From Hellea sp. (GTDB lineage: Bacteria > Pseudomonadota > Alphaproteobacteria > Caulobacterales > Maricaulaceae), in contig JABDKG010000032.1 of the NCBI GenBank assembly GCA_013002305.1, positions 1 to 64,000 on the forward strand: a stretch of DNA of 64,000 nucleotides. The letters run 5' to 3'. The position numbers and the translations under genes are program-made. This document shows, piece after piece, positions 26,758-36,464 of the stretch. Position 1 is the first letter of the stretch. Each line of letters begins with the position of its first letter. The notes below the pieces were generated by a model that saw only the letters and a list, made by a program, of their open reading frames with translations, was not told where the DNA came from and searched no databases.

Positions 26758-27918
26758 ATGGGCAAGGAACTCATTAATTGGGAGAACGGCCGCTGGATCG
26801 GGCAAACCCTTGAAGTGGAAAACGGCGTCTGCGCGGTGCCCGATGTTCCCGAAGGCGAGCTTGCTTATACGGATGAAGTCAAAGCTGCGACCGACCATCT
26901 TTATGCGCTGGTTAGTGATTTTATTCCAGAGTTCGAATGGCCTGCCTACGCGCCGCTTGTCCATGCTATCAATACACTTAAGAAAAAGAAAAACGCTGTA
27001 ATCCTAGCCCACAATTATATGACGCCGGATATATTTGCACTTGTCGGGGATTATCGCGGCGACAGTCTGGGGCTCGCCATAGAAGCCACCAAAACAGATG
27101 CTGAGATTATCATTCAAGGCGGCGTGCACTTCATGGCCGAAACATCGAAGATCCTTTGCCCTGACAAGAAAGTTTTTATTCCTTCCATGCGGGCGGGATG
27201 TTCACTGGCCTCGTCGATCACTGGGGAAGACGTAAAACTGATCAAACAACGTTATCCTGGTATCCCGATTGTAACTTATGTGAATACGTCAGCAGATGTG
27301 AAAGCCGAGTCCGATATTTGCTGCACGTCCTCCAATGCTGTCGCCATTGTCGAGCACATCACTAAAGAGCGCGGCGTCAATAAGGTCATTATGATCCCGG
27401 ACGAATACCTCGCGAAAAACGTCGCAAAGCAAACGGATATTCAAGTGATCGCATGGCACGGACGTTGCGAAGTTCATGCGAGGTTTAGCGCTCAGGACGT
27501 CCGCGAAATGCGCGCTGCCAATCCGGGGGTGGTTGTTCTTGCGCACCCGGAATGTCCGCCTGAAGTTGTCCAAGAAAGCGATTTTACCGGCTCAACCAAA
27601 GCCATGAGCGATTATGTCGGCGATCATAAACCAGGGAAAGTGATCCTGCTGACAGAATGTTCCATGTCGGACAATGTGGCCATGGCAAATCCAGAAACGG
27701 ACTTCGTCCGGCCCTGTAATCTGTGCCCGTATATGAAACGCGTCACACTTGAAAAAATTTATGAGTGTCTCAAATATGAAACCAACGAAGTTCTCGTCGA
27801 CGAAGACGAACGCAGACGCGCCTATGATGCCGTAATGCGCATGATTAATGTCAAATTTGACCCTGCCAAAGGCTATTTTGATCCAAATGCAAAAGAGAAA
27901 TTTATCAAGGTGATTTGA
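26758..27918 (+). CDS. nadA: Quinolinate synthase A
   Basis: NadA condenses iminoaspartate with dihydroxyacetone phosphate to quinolinate, using a 4Fe-4S cluster. The 386 residues show [51 protein letters not shown] and CNLCPYMK. Conserved Cys lie in the blocks expected for the cluster. The ATG at 26758 has GGAGGAG just upstream; an in-frame TTG at 26743 overlaps that site and is not the start. nadB and nadC, the usual partners, are not in the window. The cupin gene starts in its stop codon. Confidence 0.96.
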   Translation: MGKELINWENGRWIGQTLEVENGVCAVPDVPEGELAYTDEVKAATDHLYALVSDFIPEFEWPAYAPLVHAINTLKKKKNAVILAHNYMTPDIFALVGDYRGDSLGLAIEATKTDAEIIIQGGVHFMAETSKILCPDKKVFIPSMRAGCSLASSITGEDVKLIKQRYPGIPIVTYVNTSADVKAESDICCTSSNAVAIVEHITKERGVNKVIMIPDEYLAKNVAKQTDIQVIAWHGRCEVHARFSAQDVREMRAANPGVVVLAHPECPPEVVQESDFTGSTKAMSDYVGDHKPGKVILLTECSMSDNVAMANPETDFVRPCNLCPYMKRVTLEKIYECLKYETNEVLVDEDERRRAYDAVMRMINVKFDPAKGYFDPNAKEKFIKVI

Positions 27919-28280
27919 TGCCGACAGGCAAAATAAACCTCGCGGAAAAGCTCGCGCTATTTGACACCCATTGGGATCCGAAAGTCGTTGCGACCTACAA
28001 TAATAATGATGTCATGGTCGTTAAGTTTCAGGGTGAATTTCCGTTTCACAAGCACGAAGACAGCGATGATTTTTTCCTGGTCATAGAGGGCGAAGTGACC
28101 ATGGATTATGAGGGGCATGACAGCGTCACATTCGGACCCGGAGAATTGGTGATTGTGCCCATAGGTGTTGTCCACCGTCCGCGCGCCGAAATTGAGGCTA
28201 AAGTCCTTTTAATTGAACCAACAGGCGCGCCCAATACAGGCGATCTGGACCTAGCAGCTGCGGCCAAAGATTTTCTTTGA
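27918..28280 (+). CDS. Cupin-domain protein
   Basis: This 120-residue protein is a single cupin barrel. Motif 1 is FPFHKHEDSDDFFLVIEGEV (His, His, Glu spacing of a metal site), and motif 2 is FGPGELVIVPIGVVHRP with the last His. Small stand-alone cupins may be sugar isomerases, dioxygenases or ligand sensors; nothing narrower can be said. The ATG overlaps the nadA stop as TGATG, so it is translationally coupled and may work in or near NAD synthesis. Confidence 0.82.
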   Translation: MPTGKINLAEKLALFDTHWDPKVVATYNNNDVMVVKFQGEFPFHKHEDSDDFFLVIEGEVTMDYEGHDSVTFGPGELVIVPIGVVHRPRAEIEAKVLLIEPTGAPNTGDLDLAAAAKDFL

Positions 28281-28333
28281 AAAGTGCAACTTAGGTCATT
28301 GACCGGTTCGCCCCTGCCTGTCACAGGGCAAGA

Positions 28334-29254
28334 GTGGAAACGGAATCTATATCCCGCGTGCAATCGAGCAATCCGCTGACAGGCTTAGGCCTCGGTTCGG
28401 CGGCTATCTTTCTTATAATTGTTTGGGGAACAGCCTTTAATATGGTGGATGTGGGTGTTCGGTATCTGACCCCGGCGTGGCTCGTGGCTCTAAGGCTTAT
28501 TTTTGCGGCAATATTGATGGTGACCTATGCCGTGTTTGCCGGTCACAAATTACCGCCAATTCGCGACAAAAGATGGATTTGGTACATCGTCCTTGGGTTT
28601 ATCGGAATGGCGCTTCCCTTTTACTTAATTAGCTGGGCGCAAGTGAATATAGAGAGCGGAACATCGGCAATATTGGTCGGCGTGATGCCGCTTATGACGA
28701 TTTTCTTGGCGCATTATTTGACCACTGAAAAATTATCTGTTCGCAAGGTCTCGGGGTTTTTAATCGGTCTAATAGGCACGACTGTGCTCTTCTTACCTGA
28801 GGATTTATCCTTTGGACTGATTGAGCGTTGGGAAGCTCAAATCATCGCATTGGTAGCGGCTTTTTGCTACGCTCTGACGACCGTTGGCGCCAAACGGGCG
28901 CCGGAAACTCATGCTGCGGTCGGCGCGGCCATTATGACGATTGGCGCGGCCGCTATAGCGACAATATTTGCAATTTCCGTTGACCCGATACCGGTCGATG
29001 TTCCAGCGATTGCCTGGTGGATGATCGCGGGACTTGCAATCGGATCGACCGGCGTCGCGACAATTGTTTATCTTCAAGTGATTGAACGTAATGGCCCCAC
29101 CACACTTGCCCGGATTAATTATTTTCCGCCCTTCGTCTCTGTACTCGTCGGAATTTGGTGGCTCAAAGAACCGTTCACACCGCGCATTGCTATCGCTTTT
29201 GCTCTGATAATGCTCGGCGTTTGGGTCGCCCGGAATAAACGTAACCCTGTTTGA
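28334..29254 (+). CDS. EamA/DMT-superfamily transporter
   Basis: This 306-residue protein has ten hydrophobic segments in two EamA repeats. ISWAQVNIESGTSAILVGVMP and the C-terminal WWLKEPFTPRIAIAFALIMLGVWVA are typical of the family. It starts with GTG at 28334 after AGGGCAAGA, which is a good ribosome site. It is 53 bp after the cupin gene on the same strand, so it may be read from the same transcript. EamA proteins export amino acids or small metabolites; the substrate is unknown. It converges with thiD, 5 bp apart. Confidence 0.88.
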   Translation: METESISRVQSSNPLTGLGLGSAAIFLIIVWGTAFNMVDVGVRYLTPAWLVALRLIFAAILMVTYAVFAGHKLPPIRDKRWIWYIVLGFIGMALPFYLISWAQVNIESGTSAILVGVMPLMTIFLAHYLTTEKLSVRKVSGFLIGLIGTTVLFLPEDLSFGLIERWEAQIIALVAAFCYALTTVGAKRAPETHAAVGAAIMTIGAAAIATIFAISVDPIPVDVPAIAWWMIAGLAIGSTGVATIVYLQVIERNGPTTLARINYFPPFVSVLVGIWWLKEPFTPRIAIAFALIMLGVWVARNKRNPV

Positions 29255-29259
29255 GCGAT

Positions 29260-30117
29260 CTATAGGTCTTTCAATATGGCAAATGGATTGCCCTCATCGG
29301 CGCTGGATTCGCCGCCTTCGTCCTTGAATACCAGTCCATGATTAAGCGGACCGTTGCCCTTTCCCAGTTTGGGCGCGGAACGGATCGCTTCAAAGACAAA
29401 TTCCCGTGCGGCATTAACCGCTTCATCAAGCGGCGCGCCGAGCGCCATATTGGCGGCGATTGCGCTGGCCAAAGTACAGCCGGTGCCGTGTGTGTGTCTT
29501 GAGCGAATATAAGGCGCGGTCATGACAGCGTTTTCTTCTTCGGAAATCAGCACATCAACTATTGTTTTCCCTTTAAGGTGCCCGCCTTTCATGACGGCCG
29601 CATAAGCTCCCATATCGACCAAAGCCTGACCCGCCTTACTTAAATCTTCAACTCCTTCAATTTCGATCCCGGTTAGGTTAGCCGCTTCGGGGACATTGGG
29701 TGTGATCACATCGCAAATTGGGATTAACTTTTCTTTCAGGGCGCCAATCGCGCCGTCGTCCAGCAGCTTATCACCGCTTGTCGCAATCATGACCGGATCG
29801 AGCACGACATAGGCGTTATGATCCTCAATCTCTTCGGCGACTACTTCGATAATGGCTTGATTGGCTAACATTCCGATTTTGATAACATCAGCACCAATAT
29901 CATCGAGTACAGAACGGATCTGGGAACGCACAATTTCCGGCGACATAATCTCGACCGATTGAACGCCGAGCGTGTTCTGAGCTGTTATCGCTGTTATGGC
30001 TGTGGCTGCGTAAACGCCGAACGCCGCGCAAGTTTTAATGTCGGCCTGAATACCCGCGCCGCCGCCGGAATCCGAACCTGCGATTATAAGAACTCTTCCG
30101 ACGTTAATTTCGCTCAT
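29260..30117 (-). CDS. thiD: Hydroxymethylpyrimidine/phosphomethylpyrimidine kinase
   Basis: ThiD phosphorylates HMP and HMP-P in thiamine pyrophosphate synthesis. AGSDSGGGAGIQADIKTC at the start, LDPVMIATSGDKL, TPNVPEA and HGTGCTLASAIAA are its diagnostic blocks. The ATG at 30117 overlaps the TM2 gene stop as TGATG; the GTG one codon upstream is less likely. The C-terminus has an unconserved acidic tail of about 25 residues. No TPP riboswitch is visible, and the gene is downstream of folP and the TM2 gene in one overlapping run. Confidence 0.95.
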   Translation of the reverse strand: MSEINVGRVLIIAGSDSGGGAGIQADIKTCAAFGVYAATAITAITAQNTLGVQSVEIMSPEIVRSQIRSVLDDIGADVIKIGMLANQAIIEVVAEEIEDHNAYVVLDPVMIATSGDKLLDDGAIGALKEKLIPICDVITPNVPEAANLTGIEIEGVEDLSKAGQALVDMGAYAAVMKGGHLKGKTIVDVLISEEENAVMTAPYIRSRHTHGTGCTLASAIAANMALGAPLDEAVNAAREFVFEAIRSAPKLGKGNGPLNHGLVFKDEGGESSADEGNPFAILKDL

Positions 30118-30659
30118 CACCCGACTTCAATCTCAATTTCTTTACGTATCTGTTCATTTTTCCGATCCGTTAGCGTCATAGTTCGGAAAAGTTCGACCAC
30201 AACAAATAGACCGAATGAAAGTCTCAGAACGTCGACGATAATATGTTTGGTCGGCCAGTAGAGTTTAATTGTCTCTGACATCTCGCTGCCGAATTTTTGA
30301 AGCCCGCCTATTCCGACTCCAACTTCTTCTAAAATCGCAAACGTATCCAAATACCCCCACGATAAGAGCAAGACAAAATTTCGGATCAGATCAGCTGTCA
30401 TTAGGCCGTTATAAAAAAATCCGCGTTGCCCAGGATGCGGAAACCCTGAAATAAGTGTCAAAACAATCAGGACCAGCCAGATAACCGCCATTGATATCGC
30501 AAATTTTTTCTGCCCCAAATAATATCGATGCGCGCCCCAGAATCCGCCGATCAGGCAGAGGAAAAATGTTATTAGAAGATTTTTCCGGCGACCCTCTAAT
30601 ATTTGCAAAACCTGATGCTTCTTAATGCGAGGATCGACGGTATCTTTGACTTCACTCAT
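30117..30659 (-). CDS. TM2-domain membrane protein
   Basis: This 180-residue protein has the TM2 pattern: a hydrophobic helix with FFLCLIGGFWGAHRYYLGQ, then a second helix. G-x-HR-x-YLG is the hallmark. Two or three further hydrophobic segments follow (about residues 90-110 and 145-165). The ATG at 30659 overlaps the end of folP by 8 bp, and its stop overlaps the thiD start. Bacterial TM2 proteins have no agreed function. The overlaps force co-expression with the two cofactor-synthesis genes but do not show a shared task. Confidence 0.8.
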   Translation of the reverse strand: MSEVKDTVDPRIKKHQVLQILEGRRKNLLITFFLCLIGGFWGAHRYYLGQKKFAISMAVIWLVLIVLTLISGFPHPGQRGFFYNGLMTADLIRNFVLLLSWGYLDTFAILEEVGVGIGGLQKFGSEMSETIKLYWPTKHIIVDVLRLSFGLFVVVELFRTMTLTDRKNEQIRKEIEIEVG

Positions 30660-31467
30660 TCTCAATGGTTTCCCATACTTTTAGCGCCTGCACGGTCTCT
30701 TGGACATCATGAACCCGAAGGATATCAGCGCCGTGTTTCGCGCCCCATATTGCGGTCGCCAAGGAGCCGCCAAGGCGCTTGTCTACCGGTGAATCATCTA
30801 TTTTTGCAATATAGGATTTTCGCGACGCCCCAAGGAGAAGCTCACAGCCGATTTCCTTAAAACGTCCTAATTCACGCAATAGGGTCAGATTATCTTCGAG
30901 GCGTTTCCCAAATCCAATACCCGGATCTACTATTATATTTTCCAGCTTTACGCCGGCGGCGATGGAGACAGCGACGCGCGTTGAAAGCCATAATTTTATC
31001 TCGCTAATGACATCTTCATAACCGGGATCATCCTGCATGCCTTCGGGCGTACCTTGCGCGTGCATAAGGATAACCGGACAGTTTAGTTTCACAGCTAAAT
31101 CCAGAGACGCATCATCATAAGTGAGGGCTGACACATCGTTCCAAATATGCGCGCCGGCTTCAAAAGCTTCTTTCGCCACTTTTGCTTTTCGAGTGTCGAT
31201 CGATATCTGAGCGCTGAGCTTTTTCTTTTTAATCTCGCTGGCTAGTTTTTTTATAACGGGAATTATGCGTTCAATCTCGTCTTTGATTTTGACAGCTCTC
31301 GCGCCGGGACGCGTGCTTTCACCGCCAACGTCAATTATGTCAGCTCCGGCCTCAATCATACCCAGCGCAATCTGGGCCGCAGCCGCAGGCGTTTTCGCTT
31401 TTCCGCCATCGGAAAAACTATCAGGCGTCACATTCAGGATACCCATTATCTTTGGGCGCTTTACCAT
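30652..31467 (-). CDS. folP: Dihydropteroate synthase
   Basis: FolP joins p-aminobenzoate to dihydropterin pyrophosphate, the sulfonamide target. The TIM barrel shows GILNVTPDSFSDGG, DVGGESTRPGA, SIDTRKA, NDVSAL, LMHAQGTP, DPGIGFGK and ASRKS, all classical. The ATG at 31467 (MVKRPKIMG) has GGGGAAG close upstream; an in-frame TTG at 31485 is unlikely. The gene follows ftsH on the same strand, as in other alphaproteobacteria. The usual next gene glmM is replaced here by a TM2 gene and thiD. Confidence 0.96.
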   Translation of the reverse strand: MVKRPKIMGILNVTPDSFSDGGKAKTPAAAAQIALGMIEAGADIIDVGGESTRPGARAVKIKDEIERIIPVIKKLASEIKKKKLSAQISIDTRKAKVAKEAFEAGAHIWNDVSALTYDDASLDLAVKLNCPVILMHAQGTPEGMQDDPGYEDVISEIKLWLSTRVAVSIAAGVKLENIIVDPGIGFGKRLEDNLTLLRELGRFKEIGCELLLGASRKSYIAKIDDSPVDKRLGGSLATAIWGAKHGADILRVHDVQETVQALKVWETIENE

Positions 31468-31554
31468 ATCTTCCCCATCCCACAATTTGCCGCTCTCTAT
31501 CGTGCAATTGTGAATTGAGCAAGTGGTTGACCTGTGAAATCTTGAGGTAGAAAT

Positions 31555-33459
31555 CTAGTTTTCAGGTTGTGGTTTGCCTATGATCGGGCCGCGAGTGGTC
31601 GGAACGGCGGAAAGAGTCGGTTTTGCGCTGAAGTCCGGACGCTTGGGTTTAATATCATCTTCGAGCAGATTTTTGATTTCATCACCCGATAAAGTTTCAT
31701 ACTCTAAGAGCGCTTCCGACAATTTAACCCAGTCTTTTTTCTTCTTTTTCAGAATTTTGACAGCTGTTTCATGGGCTTCAGTGACAAAGCGTTTGATCTC
31801 GCTTTCGATCATGGACGCTGTTTCCGGAGAAATCGCGGATCCTCGGCCAATGCCGGGATGGAAGCTATTACTGTCCGTGTTTTTATAGGCAATCGGTCCG
31901 ACCTCGTCGGAGAGACCCCATTCTGTTACCATTGCAGTGGCAATACGGGTGACCTGTTCAATATCAGATGAAGCGCCAGACGTGACTTTGTCATATCCGA
32001 ACTTGATCTCTTCGGCGGCCCGGCCGCCCATAGCCATCGCCATCCGCGCAATCATTTCTTGGCGGCTTTGCGAGATTTGGTCGCGCTCCGGCATATATTG
32101 AACCATGCCTAGCGCACGGCCGCGCGGGATAATCGTCGCCTTATGGATCGGTAGCGAGCCAGCCATATTGAGCCCGACAATAGCGTGACCCGCCTCGTGA
32201 TAAGCGGTCATTTGCTTTTCTTCCTCGCTCATGGCCAAGGTTCGGCGCTCGGCGCCCATCATAACTTTATCGCGCGCATCCTCGAATTCGCGCATAGAAA
32301 TTTTTCGTTTGTTGCGGCGTGCCGCCAAAAGTGCAGCCTCATTGACCAGATTGGCTAAGTCAGCGCCGGAAAATCCAGGCGTACCACGAGCTACATATTT
32401 AACATCAACATCAGCTGCAAAGGGCTTGCCGCGCATATGGACCAAAAGGATTTTTTCCCGTCCTTGAATATCCGGATATGGCACTTCGATTTGGCGATCG
32501 AAACGACCCGGACGCAGCAAAGCTTTGTCGAGCACGTCCGGACGGTTCGTCGCAGCAATAATAATTACACCTTCTTTGCCGTCAAAGCCGTCCATCTCGA
32601 CCAAAAGTTGGTTAAGCGTCTGCTCGCGTTCTTCATGACCGCCAGATGTGCCGACACCGCGATGACGGCCGACAGCGTCGATCTCATCGATAAAGATGAT
32701 ACAAGGCGCGTTTTTGCGGGCATCGGCAAACATGTCACGCACCCTAGAGGCCCCGACACCGACAAACATTTCTACAAAGTCAGAGCCCGAGATTGTAAAG
32801 AATGGAACCCCGGCTTCGCCTGCTACAGCGCGCGCCAGTAATGTTTTACCGGTCCCCGGAGGGCCCACCAATAAGGCGCCAGTTGGAATACGAGCGCCAA
32901 GCCGCGTGAACTTGGTTGGATCGCGCAGGAATTCGACAACTTCTTTGAGGTCTTCCTTGGCGCTTTGAACACCGGCAACATCGTCGAAAGTGACCTTTCC
33001 GCCGGGTTCATTTAAAAGTTTAGCGCGGGATTTGCCAAAGCTCATGGCTCCGCCTCTGCCGCCGCCCTGCATGGAGCGCATAAACATCAAGGTCACACCG
33101 ATGATTAAAAGCAGCGGCAAAACACCGATGAGAATTTCGACCATCCGGTTGGATTGTTTAACTTTAGCATAATCATACTCAACACCTGCGGCCTCGAACA
33201 TTTCTCCAGCTCGATCCGCAATTCGGGACGTATTGGTCGTAAACTTCTCACCTGAACTTGTTTCGCCAATTATGAGACCAGATGACTCATTAATTTCGGC
33301 GGATTTAATATTGCCCGTTTTTACCTGTGCTTCTAACTCAGAAAACGAATATTCGTTTTCCGCAGGTCCTTGAATCGAATTTTGCGACACGGAAATCATC
33401 ATGATAAACATAGTGATAACCAAAGCCCACATTGCCAGATTGCGCATATTATTGTTCAT
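31555..33459 (-). CDS. ftsH: ATP-dependent zinc metalloprotease FtsH
   Basis: FtsH degrades membrane and regulatory proteins. The 634 residues hold an N-terminal membrane helix, a periplasmic segment (about 30-105) and a second helix. Then come an AAA+ domain ([21 protein letters not shown] and the NRPDVLD region) and the zinc protease domain with [11 protein letters not shown]. The ATG follows AGGACCTGAA. The 5' flank contains two overlapping inverted repeats (33522-33555) that may control it. It is downstream of tilS, as usual in this class, and homologues often cleave LpxC, linking it to lipid A control. Confidence 0.97.
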   Translation of the reverse strand: MNNNMRNLAMWALVITMFIMMISVSQNSIQGPAENEYSFSELEAQVKTGNIKSAEINESSGLIIGETSSGEKFTTNTSRIADRAGEMFEAAGVEYDYAKVKQSNRMVEILIGVLPLLLIIGVTLMFMRSMQGGGRGGAMSFGKSRAKLLNEPGGKVTFDDVAGVQSAKEDLKEVVEFLRDPTKFTRLGARIPTGALLVGPPGTGKTLLARAVAGEAGVPFFTISGSDFVEMFVGVGASRVRDMFADARKNAPCIIFIDEIDAVGRHRGVGTSGGHEEREQTLNQLLVEMDGFDGKEGVIIIAATNRPDVLDKALLRPGRFDRQIEVPYPDIQGREKILLVHMRGKPFAADVDVKYVARGTPGFSGADLANLVNEAALLAARRNKRKISMREFEDARDKVMMGAERRTLAMSEEEKQMTAYHEAGHAIVGLNMAGSLPIHKATIIPRGRALGMVQYMPERDQISQSRQEMIARMAMAMGGRAAEEIKFGYDKVTSGASSDIEQVTRIATAMVTEWGLSDEVGPIAYKNTDSNSFHPGIGRGSAISPETASMIESEIKRFVTEAHETAVKILKKKKKDWVKLSEALLEYETLSGDEIKNLLEDDIKPKRPDFSAKPTLSAVPTTRGPIIGKPQPEN

Positions 33460-33521
33460 TTCAGGTCCTGTTATTTAGGCTTTCCGCCGAAAACGAAATA
33501 GCTTCATATCATATAGTTACT

Positions 33522-33555
33522 GTCTTAAGAAAGTTAAGACCTTGTCGCAGGTCTT
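33522..33555 (-). promoter_or_regulatory. Two mutually exclusive hairpins between tilS and ftsH
   Basis: GTCTTAA (33522-33528) pairs with TTAAGAC (33534-33540), loop 5 nt. AAGACCT (33536-33542) pairs with AGGTCTT (33549-33555), loop 6 nt. The arms share 33536-33540, so only one hairpin can form at a time. Such competition is the usual plan of an attenuator, here in the ftsH leader or the tilS-ftsH spacer. No T-run follows in the minus direction; the plus strand has five Ts, though no plus-strand gene ends here. Confidence 0.45.
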
Positions 33556-33575
33556 TTTCATCTTCAGGGTCAGTA

Positions 33576-34802
33576 TTATCCTAACATATGATGCAATCGC
33601 TGGGCCACGAGGCTTTGCGCCTGCACAGTTTTCTTATGGCCCCAACCAATATTCAGGATTTTACCTTTCGGGGACAAAAATGCTGGAAGCGAATCGGCAA
33701 ATATTTTTGGAATTAATTTTGGTCGCCTGTCGTCGATTTGGTTGAGCACATCGAAAACCGGTTTAATGACAATATCCTGAGAGGCCGTCACGAAAAAGCG
33801 TCCATTCCAAATCGTCTCTTCCCCCGCCGCCAATGTGATAGGCTGAATGCTTGGCTTATTGTGGCGGCCCTTATGAAGGCTTGGGTCAGGACCAAATATC
33901 CATTCATCCTGCACTTTTAGGCACAGCGCGCTGGCATAAGTCGCTGACTTAAACCCGGGCTCGCCCAATTTTTGTACGAAATCGGCAAGTTTTTTTCGAT
34001 TGACGGCTTGTCCGGTACCGGAAGCAGCCATCAACATCAACTCTGCCAATCGTTTTAACGGAAGGGTTTTCGCGTGGATCAAGCCCGCAGCGTCTACCCA
34101 AGTCGGACAGGTTCGAATATGTTTATTTTCCAATTTTATGCCCAGTCGTAAGTCAGCGGCGGTGCTGACTAAGTGCTCCGTCAGCTCTGGCCGGTCTTTG
34201 AGGTAGTCCCGCGCTCGAATGCGGTCAAAATTCCGGTTTTCATTACTGGGGTCCTCGATCCAGTGAAGCCCGTGCTTGGCGTTATAGGCGCGCAGTTCTT
34301 CCCGGCTTGCCTCAAGGAGCGGCCTGAGGAGCGAAATCTTTGCAAGCTGCGGCCAAACGGCGCCATAGGAGCTCTTTGCCATGCCAGCGGCGCCGCGCCA
34401 GCCTGTGCCCCTATCATAGCGCATTAAAAGCGTTTCTGCTTGATCGTCTCTCGTATGGGCTGTTAGGAGAAATTTGATCCCGGCTTTGCGGCAAGCTCTG
34501 CCCAATAGATCGTAACGGGCATTGCGGGCTTTTTCCTGAATTCCGGTTTTAACGGGCCCGTGGTCCCAGCGTAAAACCTTTGTTTCCAATCCATGGCCGC
34601 GGGCAAAATCTCTTGCCCTTAATGATTCTTTGTCAGATTCCGCGCGTAAAGCATGATCAACAATGAGCACCAAAGGTTTGGGCGATCGGTTTCGGCACAG
34701 ATGGACGAGTGCCGTACTGTCTCCGCCGCCGGAAAACGCGATTGCGAGCCTTTGAGACGGCAGATTTTCTAAAATTTGGCGCGATTTTTGGGCGCTTAAC
34801 AT
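33576..34802 (-). CDS. tilS: tRNA(Ile)-lysidine synthetase
   Basis: TilS converts C34 of the CAU tRNA(Ile) to lysidine, so that AUA codons are read correctly. The PP-loop is SGGGDSTALVHL (about residues 24-35), followed by the HTRDDQAETLLMR block. The 408-residue length includes the C-terminal binding domains. Its ATG lies inside the last codons of the cpoB gene (7-bp overlap). Order tolQRAB-pal-cpoB-tilS-ftsH is conserved in alphaproteobacteria. The gene is probably essential. Confidence 0.94.
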   Translation of the reverse strand: MLSAQKSRQILENLPSQRLAIAFSGGGDSTALVHLCRNRSPKPLVLIVDHALRAESDKESLRARDFARGHGLETKVLRWDHGPVKTGIQEKARNARYDLLGRACRKAGIKFLLTAHTRDDQAETLLMRYDRGTGWRGAAGMAKSSYGAVWPQLAKISLLRPLLEASREELRAYNAKHGLHWIEDPSNENRNFDRIRARDYLKDRPELTEHLVSTAADLRLGIKLENKHIRTCPTWVDAAGLIHAKTLPLKRLAELMLMAASGTGQAVNRKKLADFVQKLGEPGFKSATYASALCLKVQDEWIFGPDPSLHKGRHNKPSIQPITLAAGEETIWNGRFFVTASQDIVIKPVFDVLNQIDDRRPKLIPKIFADSLPAFLSPKGKILNIGWGHKKTVQAQSLVAQRLHHMLG

Positions 34803-35677
34803 CCTGTCCGGGCGAGTTCTATTCGGGCCTTTTCGCGGATTTCAGCGTCCGCTCTAGGGAACTGAACCGGGAAACTATCCAAAGCTTCACAGGCTTTACC
34901 CGTTTGTCCAAGTTCCCGCAGTGAAGCGGCGAGCCGGATCAAGGCTTCGGGGGCTTTATCGCCCTGAGGGTCTTTACGTATAGATTCGATATAAGCGTCG
35001 GCCGCGTCCGCGAACCCGCTTTTCACATAATAGGTTTCTCCGAGCCAAAAACTGACTTCCCCAGCATTCGGCGCGTCTGGAACAGCTGCCAGATAGACTA
35101 AAAAATCTGATTGAGCGCCTGAAAAATTGCCTTCATAGAGCTTTTGTTTTCCGGTTTCAGGCAAATCATCAAGACTGGAAGGCGGTGGAACAGAGCCCAT
35201 AGGCAAATTCACTTCGCGCGATGAGGGTGCTGATGGAACCATAGACGGCTGACTTGATCCGCTTATTTCCGGTCCATTTGAGATGATCGTACCCGAAGAT
35301 GGCATACTTGGCGTTGATGTAACCGGACGCTGACTGGCAACCATATCAACCGCGTCCAGATGGGTGCTCATGCGATCGCTCAGGGCCTCTATCATTTCAA
35401 GGTCTTGACTGAGTGCTGAAATTTCCGCTTTGAGGTTGTCGCGCTCAAACCGGAGCTGTTCAATTTCACCCGTTAGGCTCCTTTGCTCGGTTTCTAGGGC
35501 GTCCATCCGTTGCATGAGCTGTTCCGCCGCTGGATCGCCGGTTAGCATTCGGGCTTCGAGCCGGGCGATCCGCTCAGCCAATACCAAATCCTGGGCAGCC
35601 AGCTCTTTTTTGCTCTGAGCAAAAGTAGGCGCCGAGATTAGCAAGGCAAGGGTCGTTGATAGAATAAGTTTACGCAT
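34796..35677 (-). CDS. cpoB: Tol-Pal system protein CpoB (YbgF)
   Basis: This periplasmic protein links Tol-Pal to peptidoglycan synthesis during constriction. A signal peptide (about residues 1-20, ending FAQ) is followed by a coiled coil (about 25-110), a Pro/Ser-rich linker, and a C-terminal TPR part with YEGNFSGAQSDFLVYLAA, AGEVSFWLGETYYVKSGFADA and RLAASLRELGQ. The ATG at 35677 is chosen because it begins the signal peptide and AAGG precedes it; the frame extends to 35713 without signal-like sequence. It is downstream of pal. Confidence 0.93.
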   Translation of the reverse strand: MRKLILSTTLALLISAPTFAQSKKELAAQDLVLAERIARLEARMLTGDPAAEQLMQRMDALETEQRSLTGEIEQLRFERDNLKAEISALSQDLEMIEALSDRMSTHLDAVDMVASQRPVTSTPSMPSSGTIISNGPEISGSSQPSMVPSAPSSREVNLPMGSVPPPSSLDDLPETGKQKLYEGNFSGAQSDFLVYLAAVPDAPNAGEVSFWLGETYYVKSGFADAADAYIESIRKDPQGDKAPEALIRLAASLRELGQTGKACEALDSFPVQFPRADAEIREKARIELARTGC

Positions 35678-35737
35678 AGTGGCCTTATTAGCGCCCAATG
35701 TCTTACCGGTCACCTAACAGATGCAGAGATAATTCAG

Positions 35738-36307
35738 TTAGCCAATGCTGCCCGACATAAGATTAGTGTGGGCATTGCGGTTCCGAGCCCAACCTTCTTC
35801 GTTCGAGCGTGGGTCAATCGGGCGCTCTTTCCCGTATGAAACGGTCGTCAGGCGGCTAGGCGATACGCCCAGGCTGACGAGAAACGACTTAACGCTTTCA
35901 GCGCGCCGTGCTGCGAGGGCTAAGTTATATTCACGGGTTCCGCGCTCATCGGCATTGCCCTCAATAACGGCGGTGACACCTTGGTAAGTCTGAAGCCACT
36001 GGGCTTGCCGCTTAAGAGATTCGCGGGCCCCTGATGACAAATCATGCTTATCGAGCGCAAAAAACACTCGGCCTTGACCGCCGGAAACAAAATGAAAATC
36101 ATCCAATGATCCTGGAAGCGGGCCTTGAATAATCGGACCTGTCACCGGGCTCGTATTTTGAACCGGCGCAGGTGTAGGCGCCGTTTGAACTGGTGCCGGA
36201 ATTGGCGCTGTCTGCACCGGGGCCTGAACAGGTTCTGGTTCCGGTGTTGAACTACATGCCGCAAAAAACAATGCCGCGCCCGCAAGAATAATGGTCTTAG
36301 TCTTCAT
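35738..36307 (-). CDS. pal: Peptidoglycan-associated lipoprotein Pal
   Basis: Pal anchors the outer membrane to peptidoglycan. The lipobox is FFAAC (Cys18). A linker carries a repeated Pro/Val/Gln/Ala unit, APVQTAP, three times. The OmpA-like domain has FALDKHDLS, IEGNADERGTREYNLALAARRA and the conserved ISYGKERP-type strand (here VSYGKERP), which binds the peptidoglycan stem. The length is 189 residues. It is read after tolB and before cpoB. The spacer to tolB is 157 bp, so a separate promoter is possible. Confidence 0.95.
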   Translation of the reverse strand: MKTKTIILAGAALFFAACSSTPEPEPVQAPVQTAPIPAPVQTAPTPAPVQNTSPVTGPIIQGPLPGSLDDFHFVSGGQGRVFFALDKHDLSSGARESLKRQAQWLQTYQGVTAVIEGNADERGTREYNLALAARRAESVKSFLVSLGVSPSRLTTVSYGKERPIDPRSNEEGWARNRNAHTNLMSGSIG

Positions 36308-36464
36308 TGTGTCTCTCCGACTTTTAATTTTATGGTTCCCCTTAGCAGGCCTTAGTACAACAAACTCAGCCTAATGAATCAAGGCAAAGGTCATTATTTT
36401 TTATTCATGTAAGTTGCAGCTCTTGTCTCCATAAATTGGGACATAAATAGGGCGGCTTCGAATG

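Noticed and set aside
29200-30200. TPP riboswitch for thiD
   Set aside because: thiD starts inside the stop of the TM2 gene, leaving no leader for a riboswitch.
36190-36245. Possible short tandem DNA repeat in pal
   Set aside because: The repeat is the Pro/Val/Gln linker coding for APVQTAP units, a normal feature of Pal proteins.
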